A stretch of 40,051 nucleotides of DNA from Streptomyces sp. MBT53 (GCF_016654115.1 NZ_JAEQAZ010000147.1:21457-61507), one strand, 5' to 3'. Shown: positions 16,724-25,460, numbered from the stretch's first letter. Notes: a model not told the origin generated them from the letters alone. Numbers and translations are program-made.

Positions 16724-17817
16724 TTCTCACCTGCCGCTTCGTTGTTGACGTACGGGGGTGTGGACCGGTCGTCCCAGCTGTCGACCATGTAACGGCCGGA
16801 CTCGTGGTGGAACCAGTAGACGGAACTGAACCAGTTCCGCATATTGCCGAGACAGGACCGCACGGCGGCGCTCAATTCCATTCCGCGTACGGTGCCGTCG
16901 TCGAGGCGGTCGGCGAGCCGTAAGGTCTCCTGTTCCGCGACGAGGAAATCGGCGATGCATTCCTCGACGCGGCGCCTTATTTCGGCGACCGCTTCCTCAA
17001 GAGTCAGCCCCTCGTGTTTGATGAGGCTGATTCCGAGATTGTGGACCTCGTCGCCCGCGATTTCCTTGGGCAGCGAGCAGAGGTCGTTGTACCAGGCGGC
17101 GAATTCCTGGCTGAGCAGTGCCGCCCGCCGAAATCCCGGGTGTTTCCTCACCGCGTCCGGGAGTTCACAGTCCGCGCTCGTCTCCAGCAGATCCGTCCAG
17201 ATCCAGTGCGCGAAGGTGAGCCGGCGCAGTGCGAGATATTCCTCGACCGTGGGAATGATCCCCTCGGAGCGATTGCGGAATTCCCGGTCGTAGGCCTCGA
17301 TCACGGCGTGGAAGTGCCGGGCGAACCGCGCGTTCCAGGTGGCCGGGAGGAACGAGTAGATCCGCAACACGCTGTCGGCGAACCCGGCGACCAGGGGATC
17401 CGGGTGAAGCAGGTGGTGGCGTGGTGAGTCCAGCGCCGCGTGCAAGCGGAACCGCAGCCGCCGCCAGGCGTCGGGCCGGCCGTACACGATGTCCCGGTCA
17501 TGGCGGTCGTCCCAGACGAAGAACCACGCGCTGTAGTCCGCTATCGCCTGGAGCACCTCGTCCGGTGCGCCCAAGTAGTACCCGGCCATCAAGTCCGTGT
17601 AGCAAAGACCGTCGGCATATTCGCGTACCTTGTCCGCCGGCATCAGACGCTTTTCCAGCAGCCAGACGCGTGTCTTCTCCTGGAGCCTCGGCCAATACGG
17701 ATGCAGTCGCCGGGGAAACGCCGCCTCGATCACCGGGAGAGAGAGCGATGGTGGAACCGCGATCGCCGTCGCTGCCGACGTCGATGCCGTTGTGGTGCTG
17801 TACGAGAAAGCAGGCAC
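16720..17817 (-). CDS. epi-Isozizaene synthase (sesquiterpene cyclase)
   Basis: 365-aa class I terpene synthase cyclising farnesyl diphosphate to epi-isozizaene, precursor of the earthy sesquiterpene antibiotic albaflavenone. The magnesium motifs are DDRHD at 103-107 and NDLCSLPKE at 244-252. The C-terminal RY pair within GRYMVDSWDD is also present. I place the start at the GTG at 17817, with GAGAGGGG eight bases upstream, although the frame stays open to 17901. This gives a length close to the S. coelicolor enzyme and an N-terminus that aligns with it up to AIAVPPS. It forms a two-gene operon with the downstream P450. Identity is strong across the whole length. Confidence 0.95.
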   Translation of the reverse strand: MPAFSYSTTTASTSAATAIAVPPSLSLPVIEAAFPRRLHPYWPRLQEKTRVWLLEKRLMPADKVREYADGLCYTDLMAGYYLGAPDEVLQAIADYSAWFFVWDDRHDRDIVYGRPDAWRRLRFRLHAALDSPRHHLLHPDPLVAGFADSVLRIYSFLPATWNARFARHFHAVIEAYDREFRNRSEGIIPTVEEYLALRRLTFAHWIWTDLLETSADCELPDAVRKHPGFRRAALLSQEFAAWYNDLCSLPKEIAGDEVHNLGISLIKHEGLTLEEAVAEIRRRVEECIADFLVAEQETLRLADRLDDGTVRGMELSAAVRSCLGNMRNWFSSVYWFHHESGRYMVDSWDDRSTPPYVNNEAAGEK

Positions 17818-18126
17818 GAACAAACCCCTCTCAGCAGCCAGTTGCACACGCCCCTCCCGCTGTGCCGGGCGTGCGCCGTTGCGTATCCCCGCACTTCCCA
17901 TTCAGCACCACAACTGACCGTTCTGGGAACGGATTTGCTCCCTTCACTACCCCCAAGTGCCGAGAATCCATCCTTGTGTGACTGATTCTGGATCACTACA
18001 AGAGCAGAAACGATCGAATGTGCGACGGACATGCGAACGGCGCCTGGTCAGGGAGGTGCACCTGAACAGACGCCGTACGTAAGGGGGTTGTGATCGTCCC
18101 TGGGACTCCCTGGGACTCGCCGGGGC
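17818..18126. promoter_or_regulatory. Gene-free spacer upstream of the terpene synthase
   Basis: 309 bp carrying the promoter region of the albaflavenone operon and the 3' flank of def, both read on the minus strand. A 10-bp tandem repeat TCCCTGGGAC lies twice at 18097-18116. I see no hairpin terminator and no convincing small ORF. Confidence 0.5.
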
Positions 18127-18777
18127 TCAGTCGTTGGCGACCACGGCGTAGCGGGGCTCGTTCTCGGCCATCTGCCGCAGCGCGTCCTTGCGGTCGCGCT
18201 TGGAGAGCCGGTCGATGTAGAGGTAGCCGTAGAGGTGGTCGGTCTCGTGCTGCAGACACCGGGCGAAGTAGCCGGTGCCGCGGACCTTGATCGGGTTGCC
18301 GCGCTCGTCCTGCCCGGTCACCTCGGCGTAGTCGGGCCGCGCGAGCGGCGCATACGCGGTCGGCACGGACAGACACCCCTCGTTGCTCTCGTCCAGGTGC
18401 CGCTTGTCGGCGGGCAGATCGACCAGCTTGGGATTGCAGACGACACCGACGTGCCGCTTGCCCTCGTCGTCCTGGCAGTCGTAGACGAAGACCTTCAGGC
18501 TCACGCCGATCTGGTTGGCGGCGAGGCCGACACCCTCGGCGGTGCGCTGCGAGGCGAACATGTCCGCCACCAGCGTCTCCAGCTCCGCGCCGAACTCGGT
18601 GACGTCCGCGCACTCCTTGTGCAGCACCGGATTCCCGACGACCGTGATCGCCCGCGAGGTCCCCCGCTCCCGCCAGGCCGCCTCACGCTCCTCGGTCCCC
18701 TCGGTGTCGACGACAAACCCCTCGTCGTCCACGGGAAGCACGCCCACGTGCTGCTGATCGGTGTCCTGCTGCGCCAT
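18127..18777 (-). CDS. def: Peptide deformylase
   Basis: 216-aa metalloenzyme that removes the formyl group from the N-terminal methionine of new proteins. All three deformylase motifs are present: GVGLAANQIG (82-91), EGCLSVP with metal ligand Cys135, and HETDH (177-181) with the two histidine ligands and catalytic Glu178. The ATG at 18777 follows AGGAAGG, and the frame upstream runs into the dispersed repeat. The N-terminal 45 residues before the core (VGVLPVDDEGFVVDTEG) are an extension typical of the longer actinobacterial type. No partner gene is adjacent, unlike the def-fmt arrangement of many bacteria. Confidence 0.94.
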   Translation of the reverse strand: MAQQDTDQQHVGVLPVDDEGFVVDTEGTEEREAAWRERGTSRAITVVGNPVLHKECADVTEFGAELETLVADMFASQRTAEGVGLAANQIGVSLKVFVYDCQDDEGKRHVGVVCNPKLVDLPADKRHLDESNEGCLSVPTAYAPLARPDYAEVTGQDERGNPIKVRGTGYFARCLQHETDHLYGYLYIDRLSKRDRKDALRQMAENEPRYAVVAND

Positions 18778-18841
18778 GCCGACGAACGCCTTCCTGAAAA
18801 CCAAGGGGGGTGAGTTGCTGATACAGGGTACGTGGAGTTCG

Positions 18842-18960
18842 TTCAGGGGCGCGGGGCTGTGCATATGTGCGGCTCCGCCGCGCGGGCGCGACCAGCGACA
18901 ACGCCCTGTCTTTCAGGGCGCGGGGAACTGCGCGACCAGCCACAACGGACCCGCAGCGAC
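18842..18960 (+). repeat. Dispersed intergenic repeat, copies 2 and 3 in tandem
   Basis: Two units side by side. The long form (18842-18903) starts TTCAGGGGCGCGGGGCTGT and contains GCGGCTCCGCCGC and GGGCGCGACCAGC. The short form (18912-18960) starts TCAGGGCGCGGGGAACTG and runs through GCGCGACCAGCCACAACGG to ACCCGCAGC. Together they fill the gap between def and the TPR pseudogene. Confidence 0.8.
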
Positions 18961-18969
18961 CCACCGGCC

Positions 18970-19970
18970 TCAGCAGACCTCTTCCAAATCCCGCCAGTCC
19001 CTCGAATCCGGGCTGTCGGCAACCCACCCGTCCAACAGCCCCCTCACGAGCGACGCGGGGGCCGCAAGCCCACACTCCCGCTCCGGCACCCACAGCTGCC
19101 CATCCGTCCGATGCCCCAGCGGCCCAGGATGCCCCGGCTCACTGTGATCGTGCGGATCGAGATGCTCCCCGTCACCCTCGTCGGACGGCATCCGCGACTC
19201 CGAACACATCCGGCACAGCAACCGCACCGAGGACGACCAGTCCTCCGCCGCGAACCCGGCGTCCGCCGCCAACTGCTCCAGCGCATCCCGGTCGGCCTCG
19301 GCGGCAGCTTCGAGCAGCACCACCCACGTGGGCACGGGCGACGGCGCCCACAGCTCGATCTCGTCGAAGACCGGGTAGGAGTGCCCGGCCGCGGTCGTCC
19401 GCTCGCCGTGCGGCACCCCGTCGTGCAGGACGACCTCACCCCAGCGTCGCCCGGACGAGGGAAGCGGAATGGACAGCACCTCGATCCGCGCCGGATCCAG
19501 CCGCCGCCCCCACACCACCTCGGCCTCGCCCTCGGGAGAGAGCCGTACGGCCGCGCTGCCGAGGTCCATCCCGGCCGGTTCGCCCGCCGCGGTGACCCCG
19601 CCCGGCACCCGCAGCCCGTACGCCTGCCAGGCCCGCCGGGCCAGCGGCCAGTCCTGGAGGGCGGTGGCCGCGATGCCCACGTTCCACCAGTCGGGCGCGC
19701 CGGCCTCCCGCTCCAGCAGCGCGACCGCGCGGAGCCCGGCCGCCCGGGCCTGCTCCCAGTCGTGCGGGCCTGCTCCCAGTCGTGCCGGAACTTGTGCAGG
19801 AGGGCGAGGTTGAACCAGGACTCGGACAGCCAGGGTTCAAGATCGGCGGCACGTGTCAGCAACGCGCCCGCGTCCTCGTAGCGACCGTCGCCGATCAGCG
19901 TGAACGCGCGGTCTGTGGCCTGCCGCCAGGAGGCGGAGGGCCGGTGCCGTCCCTTGCCGAAGATCCTCAC
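18970..19970 (-). pseudogene. TPR-containing protein gene, frameshifted by a 20-bp tandem duplication
   Basis: The gene starts at the GTG at 19970 (VRIFGKGRHRPSASWRQA). It encodes tetratricopeptide-like helices (DGRYEDAGALLTRAADLEPW, SWFNLALLHKFRHDWEQAR) and then loses frame at a 20-bp duplication at 19745-19785. The remainder continues in another frame from about 19740 to the stop at 18970. Removing one 20-bp unit restores a single 326-aa protein reading HDWEQARAAGLRAVALLERE across the junction. The C-terminal half carries a CRMCSESR pair and an acidic His-rich stretch (GDGEHLDPHDHSEPGHPG). I recognise it as a conserved Streptomyces protein of unknown role. A real mutation and an assembly artefact are both possible. 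Confidence 0.85.
19745..19785. repeat. 20-bp perfect tandem duplication
   Basis: CGGGCCTGCTCCCAGTCGTG occurs at 19745-19764 and again at 19765-19784, with one further matching base. The length, 20, is not a multiple of three, so it shifts the frame of the overlapping TPR gene. Confidence 0.97.
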
Positions 19971-20074
19971 GATTCCCGCCTGCCAGTTCCGTTCGTTGGG
20001 CTGGCTCTGCCCCCGGACACCCTCTTCTTCGCATCCAACCACGTACGGCTGGGAGGGCGCTCATTACCCATGGG

Positions 20075-21313
20075 TTACCCAGCCGAGGGCAAGGTCAGAC
20101 AGCCACGGGAGAGCACCCGGGCCAGCGCTTCCACGACCTCGGGAGCGTAGTCCCCGGCGGTCCCGAGGCGCAGCTCCTCCAGCGCCTGGAGGGGCCCGCC
20201 GGGGCCGCCTGCCCGGGTTTTCTCCTCGTACGCGTTCACGGCCCGCACGATCCGCGCCGAGACGGGCTGCTCCCGGCACGGGTCGGCCTGCCGCTCCACG
20301 ACGGCCGCCACCTGAGGACTCACCCCGGTCTGCCGTACGACGGCCCCGCCGAGCAGTGCTATCCGCCGCTGCTCGGCCACGGGGAGTACGGCGGTGGCGC
20401 CGGCCGGTACCGGGTCGACGAGGCTGAGCTGGCCGATGTCGTGCATCAGGGCTGCGTACTCCAGGACGGTGAGGTCGGGTTCGGACAGTCCCATGTCCCG
20501 CCCGACCGCCTGACAGAGCGCGGCGACCCGGCGGGCGTGCCCGGCCGGGGTGTACCCGGCGATCTCGGTGGAGCGGGCGAGGGAGGTGATGGTCTGCCGG
20601 TAGGTGTCCCGTACGGCCGCGTACCGGCGGAAGGACAGCTGGGTCAGCAGCAGCGGCACGGAGAAGACGGGCAGCGCCCACAGCCCCACGACGGCGACCG
20701 CGAGCGCCATCACCGCGCCGGTCGCGCAGACGGCCGACCCGATGCCGAGCATCCCGCGCAGCTCGTCCCGCAGCAGCGGCCCGAACGGCCAGCGGGTGCG
20801 GGAGTGCGCGAGGGCCGCGGCGAGCACGGCGTCGCAGAGCGCGGTGAGGGAGAGCAGCGCGAGCAGGAGGAGGGCGTAGGCGGGGCCGCCCCAGTGGCCG
20901 AACACCCCTTGGTTGTAAAGGGGTTGGAAGCAGACGGCGGCGAAGCCGACGGTCAGGATCCGGCGTGCCAGGTGGTCGGGGGTCCCGCTCTGCCCGCGCG
21001 CGATGTGCGGCACGCAGCCGACCAGCGCGGCGACAGCGACCACGGTGACGACCTGGAAGACGCCGTGATGAGTGGGGTGGCCGGCGTTCGTACCGAGGAG
21101 GGCGTAGGAGAGGGCGCCGGCGGCGCCGAGACCGGCGGTGCTGTTGCCGTTCCAGCGGCTCAACTCGCCTACGGCGACGAGGAGTCCGAAGGCGAGGGCG
21201 ACTCCGCGTTCTTCGAGGCCGGTCCAGAGGGTGTGGGTGAGGGCGGTGGTGGCGAGGAGGGCGGCGGAGGTGTGGATGAGAGTGAGGGGCAGGAGGTTGC
21301 GGCGCCGCGTCAT
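20075..21313 (-). CDS. Membrane protein with a degenerate HD domain
   Basis: 412-aa protein. Residues about 10-225 contain roughly seven hydrophobic segments, followed by a cytoplasmic HD-type domain. That domain keeps GHARRV (H259) and MHDIGQ (H291, D292). It lacks the HHE and DGxGYP elements of HD-GYP phosphodiesterases, reading VVERQADPCREQP where they would fall. The ATG at 21313 overlaps the stop of the upstream HD-GYP gene (ATGA), so the two are coupled and look like an old duplication. A signalling or regulatory role is inferred; catalysis is doubtful. Confidence 0.8.
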   Translation of the reverse strand: MTRRRNLLPLTLIHTSAALLATTALTHTLWTGLEERGVALAFGLLVAVGELSRWNGNSTAGLGAAGALSYALLGTNAGHPTHHGVFQVVTVVAVAALVGCVPHIARGQSGTPDHLARRILTVGFAAVCFQPLYNQGVFGHWGGPAYALLLLALLSLTALCDAVLAAALAHSRTRWPFGPLLRDELRGMLGIGSAVCATGAVMALAVAVVGLWALPVFSVPLLLTQLSFRRYAAVRDTYRQTITSLARSTEIAGYTPAGHARRVAALCQAVGRDMGLSEPDLTVLEYAALMHDIGQLSLVDPVPAGATAVLPVAEQRRIALLGGAVVRQTGVSPQVAAVVERQADPCREQPVSARIVRAVNAYEEKTRAGGPGGPLQALEELRLGTAGDYAPEVVEALARVLSRGCLTLPSAG

Positions 21314-22617
21314 CGGTGTACTCCCGGCCGGCTCGGGACCGGCGCGGGCGGCGGCACGAGGTCGGCGGGCTCGTCCGCGGTGACTGCGGGCCGCCAGCCG
21401 TACTTGCCGAGGGCCAGCATCAGCGCGGCCACCATGCGCGGATCGAACTGTGCCCCCGCACACCGCTCCAGCTCCGCCAGAGCTGCCGGAACCGGCCGGG
21501 CCCGCCGGTAGGACCGAGTCGACGTCATCGCGTCGAAGGCGTCGGCGACAGCGACCACCCGCGCGGACTCCGGGATCTGACCGCCCAGCAGCCCGTAGGG
21601 ATAGCCGCTGCCGTCCAGCCGTTCGTGATGGTGCAGGACGGCCGCACGCGCCTCCCCCAGGAAGCCGATGCCCCGCACGATCTCGTGTCCGTACTCGGGA
21701 TGCAGTTCGATGACCCGCCGCTCCTCGGGGGTGAGCGGCCCGTCCTTGCGCAGCAGGCGCGTGGGCACGCCCAGCTTCCCCACGTCGTGCAGGATCCCGG
21801 CGAAGCGCAGCACCTCCACCCGGGAGTCGTCCATCCCCAGCTCCCGCGCGATCATCATCGACGCCTGTCCGACCCGCTCACTGTGCCCGCGGGTGTACCC
21901 GTCCTTGATGTCGACGGCCTGGACGAGGGCGCGGATGGTGGCCTGGTGGGCGGCGTGCTCCCGGTGGTACTGGGCGAACACCCACCAGGACACCCCCATC
22001 GGCAGCAGCACGAGCAGCGCGGCGACCGGGCCGTAGGGGCTGCGCCACAGGACGGCCATCATCAGCCCGGCGAGCCCGTGGACGCCGATGGGCGCCAGGG
22101 ACCGTAGAAAGAGACCGCGCCAGGCCCGTCGTAGCGGCATGCGTTCGGCCAGCGCGAGGATCCCGCCGTCGAGGACGGTCAGGGCCAGGCAGAAGGCGAG
22201 GACGGCGGCGAGGGCGGGCAGCAGGGCGTAGGGGAAGTCGGAGGCGACGACCGCGTTCCGGCCGCCCAGCGCCCAGTGGACGCGGCCGGCGGCCCACACG
22301 GCGAGCGCGAGCTGCGCGGCCCGCCAGCTGCGCCGCAGCCAGGGCGGGCCCTCGTCGACGTGGGAGAAGAGCGCGCCCGGCAGCGGTACGAGCGCGGCGG
22401 CGGGCGGGGGCAGGAGGAAGGCGGCGGCGAGCAGCACCGGGTAGAAGGTGCCCGCGAACCGGCGCCGGGCGATCTGCTCGCAGCCGGCGTAGAGGGCCGC
22501 CAACAGCGCGACCGCCCACCAGGGTGCGTGGACGGCCGGCAGCGGGAGGAGGCAGAACAGGGCGCCCGCGACGACACAGAGGACGTACGCACGTGCCCGT
22601 GCCGGTGTCGCCTCCAT
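21310..22617 (-). CDS. Membrane-anchored HD-GYP domain protein
   Basis: 435-aa protein with about eight hydrophobic segments in residues 10-215 and an HD-GYP domain from about 225 to 400. The domain shows KDGYTRGHSERV, HDVGK with H277-D278, HHHERLDGSGYP (329-340) and the later DAFDAMTSTRSYR. HD-GYP enzymes hydrolyse cyclic di-GMP or related nucleotides. The motifs appear intact, so phosphodiesterase activity is plausible, but the nucleotide cannot be told from sequence. The start is an ATG at 22617. It is 115 bp after rsrA on the same strand and is translationally coupled to the degenerate HD protein downstream. Confidence 0.87.
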   Translation of the reverse strand: MEATPARARAYVLCVVAGALFCLLPLPAVHAPWWAVALLAALYAGCEQIARRRFAGTFYPVLLAAAFLLPPPAAALVPLPGALFSHVDEGPPWLRRSWRAAQLALAVWAAGRVHWALGGRNAVVASDFPYALLPALAAVLAFCLALTVLDGGILALAERMPLRRAWRGLFLRSLAPIGVHGLAGLMMAVLWRSPYGPVAALLVLLPMGVSWWVFAQYHREHAAHQATIRALVQAVDIKDGYTRGHSERVGQASMMIARELGMDDSRVEVLRFAGILHDVGKLGVPTRLLRKDGPLTPEERRVIELHPEYGHEIVRGIGFLGEARAAVLHHHERLDGSGYPYGLLGGQIPESARVVAVADAFDAMTSTRSYRRARPVPAALAELERCAGAQFDPRMVAALMLALGKYGWRPAVTADEPADLVPPPAPVPSRPGVHR

Positions 22618-22732
22618 GGCTGACGCCCTTCCCCCCGACCATGCCTGTCCAGGCCGAGGAGCCTAGGGCGATCAGGGGGAGGCAGCGGGCGTATCACCCG
22701 GGGATTAGCACATTCGAGTGACGACAGCCCGT

Positions 22733-23035
22733 TCAGGACTCCTGCGGAGAGGCCGTCACATCATGCTCGGGCACGACCTGCCCGGACCGGATCATCTCCA
22801 GGCGTCCCATCACCTTGGAGCGGAGGTCCGACGGCACGTCGTCCTGCCCGCAGCACCGCTTCACGAGCTTCTTCACGGCCTGCTCCAGGCCGTACTTCTC
22901 CAGGCACGGCGAGCACTCCTCGAAGTGCACCTCGAACTTGGTGCAGTCCGCGTCCGGCATCTCCCGGTCCAGGAACTCATAAAGATGCGCGAGGACCTCA
23001 CTGCAGTCCGTCTCGTGATCGTCACCGCAGCTCAT
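22733..23035 (-). CDS. rsrA: RsrA, redox-sensing zinc anti-sigma factor
   Basis: 100-aa ZAS-family anti-sigma factor that holds SigR inactive until oxidised by disulfide stress. Cysteines at 3, 11, 31, 41, 44, 61 and 62 and His37 match the S. coelicolor RsrA set. The HxxxCxxC core (H37, C41, C44) and C11 are the zinc and trigger-disulfide residues. The ATG overlaps the sigR stop (ATGA), giving translational coupling and balanced amounts of the two proteins. Confidence 0.95.
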   Translation of the reverse strand: MSCGDDHETDCSEVLAHLYEFLDREMPDADCTKFEVHFEECSPCLEKYGLEQAVKKLVKRCCGQDDVPSDLRSKVMGRLEMIRSGQVVPEHDVTASPQES

Positions 23036-23715
23036 GAGCCCGAGCCTTTCGCTTCGTTCGACTCCCCGGCACCGGCCGGGACAAGTCCGCGGTCACGCGC
23101 GTAGTCCTCGAGCATGCCGCGCAGTTGACGGCGGCCCCGGTGCAGCCGGGACATCACCGTACCGATGGGTGTCCCCATGATGTCCGCGATCTCCTTGTAC
23201 GCAAAGCCCTCTACGTCCGCGAGATACACGGCGATACGGAATTCCTCCGGGATGGCCTGGAGGGCTTCCTTCACATCCGAGTCGGGCAGGTGGTCGAGCG
23301 CCTGCGACTCGGCGGAGCGCAGACCCGTGGACATGTGCGACTCGGCACGCGCCAGCTGCCAGTCCTCGATCTCCTCGGCCGCGGAGCGCTGGGGTTCGCG
23401 CTGCTTCTTGCGGTACGAGTTGATGAACGTGTTGGTGAGGATCCGGTACAGCCACGCCTTGAGGTTGGTGCCCTCCCGGAACTGGTGGAAGGACGCGTAC
23501 GCCTTGGCATACGTCTCCTGCACCAGGTCCTCGGCGTCGGCCGGATTGCGGGTCATGCGCAGCGCGGCCGAGTACATCTGGTCGAGGAATTCGAGCGCGT
23601 CCCGCTCGAAGCGCGCACTGCGCTCCGTCGTGGACTCCGTGCTCGTGCCCTGGCCCTCGGGCTGCTCCGCCTGGCCGTGTTCGGTCCCTGCGTCGGTACC
23701 GGGAACCGGACCCAC
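23032..23715 (-). CDS. sigR: SigR, ECF sigma factor for thiol-oxidative stress
   Basis: 227-aa extracytoplasmic-function sigma factor from the GTG at 23715, the same length as S. coelicolor SigR. Region 2 spans roughly residues 40-105 (DALEFLDQMYSAALRMTRNP, LVQETYAKAY, NLKAWLYRILTNTFIN). Region 4 spans about 150-205 (ALQAIPEEFRIAVYLADVEG, then YKEIADIMGTPIGTVMSRLH). It directs RNA polymerase to thioredoxin, mycothiol and protein-quality-control genes. The gene is coupled to rsrA. An in-frame ATG 55 codons upstream (23880) yields the longer sigma-R' form, described separately. Confidence 0.95.
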   Translation of the reverse strand: MGPVPGTDAGTEHGQAEQPEGQGTSTESTTERSARFERDALEFLDQMYSAALRMTRNPADAEDLVQETYAKAYASFHQFREGTNLKAWLYRILTNTFINSYRKKQREPQRSAAEEIEDWQLARAESHMSTGLRSAESQALDHLPDSDVKEALQAIPEEFRIAVYLADVEGFAYKEIADIMGTPIGTVMSRLHRGRRQLRGMLEDYARDRGLVPAGAGESNEAKGSGS

Positions 23716-23880
23716 CTCCTCAAGATTCCGGGCAGCACCGAAGCCGATGCCACCAGAATCGGAGGATAGACGACGATCCGGTCCGCCCGCCGCCCCAATA
23801 GGGGTGGCCTTGGTCGCGTGCAGCACCGACCAGTCCAGGTCAGGGCGGCTGCTACGGGCCGGGCAGAAGGTCGAACCCAT
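23716..23880 (-). other. sigR: N-terminal extension of sigma-R' (alternative sigR start)
   Basis: The frame of sigR is open upstream, and the ATG at 23880, behind GGAAG, adds exactly 55 codons beginning MGSTFCPARSSRPDLDW. In S. coelicolor the stress-induced, unstable isoform sigma-R' is known to carry a 55-residue extension. The match of both length and upstream promoter makes the same product likely here. Confidence 0.85.
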
Positions 23881-23919
23881 GCGGAGGACTTCCTTTCTAC
23901 GACTCTCTGTGCTCGGCAC

Positions 23920-23945
23920 AACAGTGGTAAGGGTCCCGGCATTCC
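23920..23945 (-). promoter_or_regulatory. SigR-dependent promoter of sigR-rsrA
   Basis: On the minus strand GGAAT (23945-23941), an 18-nt spacer and GTT (23922-23920) match the sigma-R promoter consensus GGAAT-N18-GTT. Transcription would begin about 30 nt before the sigma-R' ATG, giving positive autoregulation of the longer form. Confidence 0.88.
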
Positions 23946-23951
23946 CGCCCA

Positions 23952-24593
23952 TCACCCGAGTGTTCGAGTCCACTCCACCACGCGCCCCGTGATGATCTCC
24001 AGCGCCTCCTCCTGACCGATCTCCGCCCGCTTCGGCACCGCGAAACCGTGATCGCCGTACGGCACCTCGACCAGCTCGAAGTCGCCCTCCGGGAACTCCG
24101 CCGGTTTCCCGAAGGGGTCGTTGCCACCCTGCACGACAAGCGTGGGCACCCCGGCGCCGAGCAACTCGTCGGCCCGCGACTTCTCCGGCTTCCCGGGCGG
24201 GTGCAGCGGGAAGCTCAGGGCGAGGACGGCGGCGGCGCCCAGCTCCGTCGCCGTACGACAGGCCACGCGAGCGCCCGCGCTACGGCCCCCGGAGACCACC
24301 GGCAGCCCCGGCTTCGCGACCGCCGGCCAGATCCCCCGCCAGCCGATGTCGAGCGTCTTGGGCGCGGACGCCACCTTCTTCCCCGCCACCCGCCACGGCT
24401 GCTCGACCAGCGCGACGGTCACCCCGTGCGCGGGAAGTGCGGCGGCGAGAGCCTGAAGATCCCGCGCCTCGATGCCACCGCCGGCCCCATGACTGACGGC
24501 GAGGACGAGCCGGGCCTTCTTCGCCGGGTGCCAGGTGATGCGGGCGGTCCCCGCGTCGGTCTCAATGATCTCGCTGGAAATGATCTCGCTCAC
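23952..24593 (-). CDS. Small alpha/beta-hydrolase (dienelactone hydrolase-like)
   Basis: 213-aa protein of the alpha/beta-hydrolase fold, KANL3/Tex30-like in style. The nucleophile elbow is GGRSAGAR with Ser105, the acid is probably Asp159 in QGGNDPFG and the histidine is His182 in GDHGF. An early SHGAGGG loop supplies the oxyanion site. The start is a GTG at 24593, two bases from the stop of the SRAP gene, so they form a unit. It ends just before the sigR promoter. Substrate unknown. Confidence 0.85.
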   Translation of the reverse strand: MSEIISSEIIETDAGTARITWHPAKKARLVLAVSHGAGGGIEARDLQALAAALPAHGVTVALVEQPWRVAGKKVASAPKTLDIGWRGIWPAVAKPGLPVVSGGRSAGARVACRTATELGAAAVLALSFPLHPPGKPEKSRADELLGAGVPTLVVQGGNDPFGKPAEFPEGDFELVEVPYGDHGFAVPKRAEIGQEEALEIITGRVVEWTRTLG

Positions 24594-24594
24594 G

Positions 24595-25410
24595 CTAGAA
24601 GAGTGTGCCCTCCTCGGGCCCCTCCAGCTCCTTCAGCAGCTCCGGCCCGTTGTTGCGGACGTTGCTGACGGCCGTGGACACCGGGTAGGCACGCATCAGC
24701 CCGGCGGGCGGCGGGGCGAGCAGCTCGCGCAGCTCGTCGGGGTCGGTACGGGCCGGGTCGAGCCAGGAGTCCCAGCGGTCCGGGGTGAGCATCAGCGGCA
24801 TCCGGGGGTGGATGTCGGCGAGCGCGTACGGCCCGTCGGCGGGGGCGACCGCGAGCGGGGTCGTCTCCGCCTCGGTGGTGATCACCGAGCAGGTGACCCA
24901 CCAGGACAGCGGATGGTCGTCGGGCAGCGTCCGGTCCCGCCAGAACTCGTACAGCCCGGCCATCGCGAACACCGACCCGTCGGCGGGCAGCACGAAGTAC
25001 GGCTGCTTCCGTTGCCGCTTCTTCTTCCCCTCGACCTCCAGCTCCCGCTCGTCCTTGGCGGTGACCCACTCGTAGTAGCCGTCGGCGGGGATGATGCAGC
25101 GCCGGGCGGCGAAGGCGCGACGGTACGACGGCTTCTCGTGCACGGTCTCCGCGCGGGCGTTGATCATCCGCGCCCCGCCCTCGGGGGTCTTCGACCAGCT
25201 CGGCACGAGTCCCCACTTGAGCTTCCGCAGCTGCCGAACCGGCTCCGGGCTGTCCGCGTCCTTAAGTGGACGGTCGAGGACTGCATAGACCTCTTTGGTC
25301 GGGGCCACGTTGTAGTCGGGGGCCAGAACCTCCTCGGGCTCCCACTTCTCGATCTCAAAGACTCCTGCGAGATCCTCGGGCCCACGACTAGCTGCATACC
25401 GTCCGCACAT
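24595..25410 (-). CDS. SRAP/HMCES-type abasic-site peptidase (YedK family)
   Basis: 271-aa SOS-response-associated peptidase-family protein, which crosslinks to abasic sites in single-stranded DNA through its N-terminal cysteine. The invariant MCGRYA start is present, so I place the ATG at 25410 and mature Cys2 becomes the reactive residue. Other family residues are N84 in MINARAET, E114 in ADGYYEW and H201 in IHPRMPLML. A lysine-rich loop (EGKKKRQRKQ) sits at about 127-136. It is divergent from the M50-like gene with only 50 bp between, and co-oriented with the alpha/beta-hydrolase. Confidence 0.93.
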   Translation of the reverse strand: MCGRYAASRGPEDLAGVFEIEKWEPEEVLAPDYNVAPTKEVYAVLDRPLKDADSPEPVRQLRKLKWGLVPSWSKTPEGGARMINARAETVHEKPSYRRAFAARRCIIPADGYYEWVTAKDERELEVEGKKKRQRKQPYFVLPADGSVFAMAGLYEFWRDRTLPDDHPLSWWVTCSVITTEAETTPLAVAPADGPYALADIHPRMPLMLTPDRWDSWLDPARTDPDELRELLAPPPAGLMRAYPVSTAVSNVRNNGPELLKELEGPEEGTLF

Positions 25411-25460
25411 ACGTGCCAGACTGCCAGATTCGACTAGACCCACGGGAGCTACCGCCGCCA

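Noticed and set aside
18097..18116. 10-bp tandem TCCCTGGGAC repeat before the terpene operon
   Set aside because: Too short, no symmetry and far from the start codon; likely simple duplication.
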